Origin: Desulfocapsa sp.
GTDB lineage: Bacteria > Desulfobacterota > Desulfobulbia > Desulfobulbales > Desulfocapsaceae
Length of the DNA stretch: 17,828 bases
Direction: 5' to 3'
Assembly: GCA_029942265.1 (NCBI GenBank)
Contig: JAOZTO010000005.1
Location: 1 to 17,828 of the forward strand
The notes under the pieces were generated by a model, which was given only the letters and a program-made list of their open reading frames with translations, made no database searches and had not been told where the DNA came from. The position numbers were made by a program, and so were the translations under genes. Shown here in pieces: positions 15,855 to 17,828 of the stretch (position 1 is its first letter; each line of letters starts with the position of its first letter).

Positions 15855-17686
15855 GCGGCCATTTTTGCTTGAACAGATTCAATTTTCTGGATGATATCAT
15901 CACTACTGGCAGGACTCAATAAGATATCATCTACACCATATTTTACAGCTTTAATAACTTTTGTCCTTGTCCAGTCTGCCCCTACTGCAATAAGAGGCAG
16001 CGCAGATGAAGAACTAATTTTTATTGCAACACCAAGTCCCTGTTCATCAACAACAGACATTACAAGAAAGACAGCTTTCACATCACCCGGTAGGTAATCG
16101 CTGACATTCTCTTTATAGTCAAGAATCTTATAAGCAATGCCACGCTCATTCAAAACAGCCGTAATATTTGAGCACGCATTATCTGCATTGCTTACGAGGA
16201 GGAACTCTGGGTTTTGAGCAGCATCACCAGATTGTTTAGCACCTGGCAAACTAGAAGAATGACCGTCAGATGTTACTTTTCCACTTACGGTACCCTTTGT
16301 TCTTTCCTGCTCTGGGGCATCATCTGCTGCTGCTTCCTGCGTGAGTGCTTCTAATTTCAGAATATCTAAAGGAATCAGCATCTGCAAATTACCGAGCCCT
16401 TTATCGCCTATGGTAACTTTACTGGTTGTCATATAATACAAAACATCCGGCATGGGTTCTTCTGATTCAGCGTCAACTTTCATCGGAACAACTTGTTCCA
16501 GATTAGTTTTTATAAAACGAATTTTATCTAAATATAATTCTTCAAATACTTTTGTGTAAACACCTGAAATAATATTTGTAATTTCGCCATAGGCATCTTC
16601 TGTATCATCACCAAATTCCTCTTGACTCATTTGAACATCAAGCTCACTTGGAGGGAGCATAATAAGTGTGCCACCAATAAAAATGGCGTCTTTCAGACCA
16701 ATATACAGATAACTTTTTCCTTCCTTATCACCAGTTACATCCATGTGAGCAAGAACTTGCTTTCCAGAAACCTCGTCGAAGAAATAATCTTCCTTATTAA
16801 CAATACGAGTGGCATGTTCTGTAAGTTGCACTTCTGCACCAAGCATGGCACCGACTTCATCAGCCATACGAACACTGCACTCTTTTAAACAAGCATCAAC
16901 ACGTTTTTTCTGTTTCTTGACATCGAATGTGTTTTCAGGTGCTGGGGGTGCCTTCTCTGAAGAAATTGTTTCATCTTCGGTTTGATCATTTCCAGTTATG
17001 TCTTTTTGGGATTTACCAGTCTCATCGGTTGCTGTTGTACCACTTGCTACTTCTGTATCTTCTATTGCAGTATTCTCTGTTGCAACATTTTCAGATACTG
17101 AAGTTTTTTCATCTAAACCGAATGCTTCAGCAGGGATAAGTAATGTAAGGTTACCCATCACCGCATCATTTAAAGTCATTGCAGAAGAAACCTGATAATA
17201 ATTCTGGTTTGGAATGGGCTTATCAGATTCTACATCTACCTTAACAGGTGTTATAATCTCCAGTTTTTTGCGGATAAATCGAAAGTTCTTCGAATACATT
17301 TCTTCAAATGTCTTCGTGTATGCACCAGCTATAATATTTGCAATTTCACCGTATGAATCTTCTATTTCTTCACTGTAATCTTCAGAAGAGACAGATTCAT
17401 CAAGCTCATTTTCGGGCAACATAATCAGCGTGCCACCAAGACGAATAGCATCTTTAACCGAAACTAGTATGCACCCATCACCTTCTATTTCACCACTTAA
17501 CTGCATTTCAGAAAAAATCATCTTTCCGGAACGCTCATCAAAGAAATCTTCTTTTGATATCAAACGAGTAGAGAGATCTGACATGGACATGGTCGCACCC
17601 ATAAGACCACCAACTTCATCAGCAACTCGCTCCTGAGTTAGTTCCAGTATCTTATCAATTTTCTTTTTATTTTTTTCGAAGGACAT
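15851..17686 (-). CDS. Tandem CheC/CheX-like phosphatase protein with pseudo-receiver tail
   Basis: 611 residues, cytoplasmic. Two homologous domains (about 1-190 and 256-450) each contain the E-x2-N signature of CheC/CheX-type CheY-P phosphatases: DSYGEIANIIAG (E114, N117) and DAYGEITNIISG (E368, N371). They share blocks such as GGTLIMLP and the segment after YTK(T/V)FEE. An acidic Ser/Thr-rich linker (about 195-255) separates them, and a second polar linker (about 450-490) leads to a receiver-like fold (about 493-608). The receiver lacks the acidic pair (LVSNAD), the phosphoacceptor (AVFLVMSVV) and the Lys (LLSPA), so it should not be phosphorylated. Its likely role is dephosphorylation of CheY-like regulators or scaffolding in a chemotaxis-like pathway. 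The start ATG has no clear Shine-Dalgarno sequence. Confidence 0.82.
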   Translation of the reverse strand: MSFEKNKKKIDKILELTQERVADEVGGLMGATMSMSDLSTRLISKEDFFDERSGKMIFSEMQLSGEIEGDGCILVSVKDAIRLGGTLIMLPENELDESVSSEDYSEEIEDSYGEIANIIAGAYTKTFEEMYSKNFRFIRKKLEIITPVKVDVESDKPIPNQNYYQVSSAMTLNDAVMGNLTLLIPAEAFGLDEKTSVSENVATENTAIEDTEVASGTTATDETGKSQKDITGNDQTEDETISSEKAPPAPENTFDVKKQKKRVDACLKECSVRMADEVGAMLGAEVQLTEHATRIVNKEDYFFDEVSGKQVLAHMDVTGDKEGKSYLYIGLKDAIFIGGTLIMLPPSELDVQMSQEEFGDDTEDAYGEITNIISGVYTKVFEELYLDKIRFIKTNLEQVVPMKVDAESEEPMPDVLYYMTTSKVTIGDKGLGNLQMLIPLDILKLEALTQEAAADDAPEQERTKGTVSGKVTSDGHSSSLPGAKQSGDAAQNPEFLLVSNADNACSNITAVLNERGIAYKILDYKENVSDYLPGDVKAVFLVMSVVDEQGLGVAIKISSSSALPLIAVGADWTRTKVIKAVKYGVDDILLSPASSDDIIQKIESVQAKMAA

Positions 17687-17828
17687 GTATAAAAGAAGGT
17701 GTATGAATTATGAGGAAATATGTCTTGCCTATAATTGAATATCGACAAGTTGGGTGTTTTTCTTAATAATTAAGTTTGATGGATTCGTAAAAACTCTTCA
17801 TCTTCTTCGTTACTGCAAATTTCTTATT
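17687..17828. other. Upstream region of the CheX-like gene, no gene seen
   Basis: AT-rich intergenic sequence that should hold the promoter of the - strand gene. The palindrome CTTAATAATTAAG (17762-17774) is the only evident dyad. No confident sigma70, sigma28 or sigma54 promoter was recognised on the - strand. Confidence 0.4.

Overview
The window looks like chromosomal DNA from an AT-rich anaerobic Gram-negative bacterium. I infer a Desulfobacterota (delta-proteobacterial, perhaps Desulfobulbales-like) origin. The basis is a periplasmic multihaem c3-type cytochrome joined to a Tat-exported four-cluster ferredoxin and an NrfD/HybB-type membrane protein, together with many PAS sensors and two sigma54 activators. 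No rRNA, tRNA or CRISPR array was seen, and the taxonomic call is inference.

Left (1-5123): a signalling cluster on the + strand. It holds a GAF-PAS-PAS histidine kinase whose 5' end lies outside the window, a membrane protein that is only a tandem PAS duplication, a 153-bp fold-back element, and a REC-PAS-AAA+-Fis sigma54 response regulator. All three proteins carry PAS domains of a Cys-containing type.

Middle (5124-11010): a hairpin-rich intergenic region ends in a near-consensus sigma54 promoter (5390-5405). It precedes five closely packed + strand genes: an ISXO2/IS1595-type transposase homologue that has lost catalytic Asp residues, an FtsH-type AAA+ zinc protease, a pentahaem cytochrome c, a HybA-like ferredoxin and a HybB/NrfD-like ten-helix quinone-site protein. 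The last three form a plausible quinone:periplasmic cytochrome electron-transfer complex. FtsH could be its quality-control or turnover protease, and the kinase/regulator pair upstream could switch it on through sigma54.

Right (11011-17828): a terminator is followed by a membrane histidine kinase-like protein with a degenerate ATPase domain. Its coding sequence contains a perfect 18-bp inverted repeat. A secreted staphylococcal-nuclease-type enzyme is convergent with it. After about 600 bp without a gene comes a stand-alone cyclic-nucleotide-binding protein, bracketed by two related palindromic elements in opposite orientation. Then come a FleQ/FlrA-like sigma54 activator with a pseudo-receiver and, convergent and overlapping by 4 bp, a large protein with two CheC/CheX-like phosphatase domains and another pseudo-receiver. 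The last two suggest a motility or surface-behaviour control locus.
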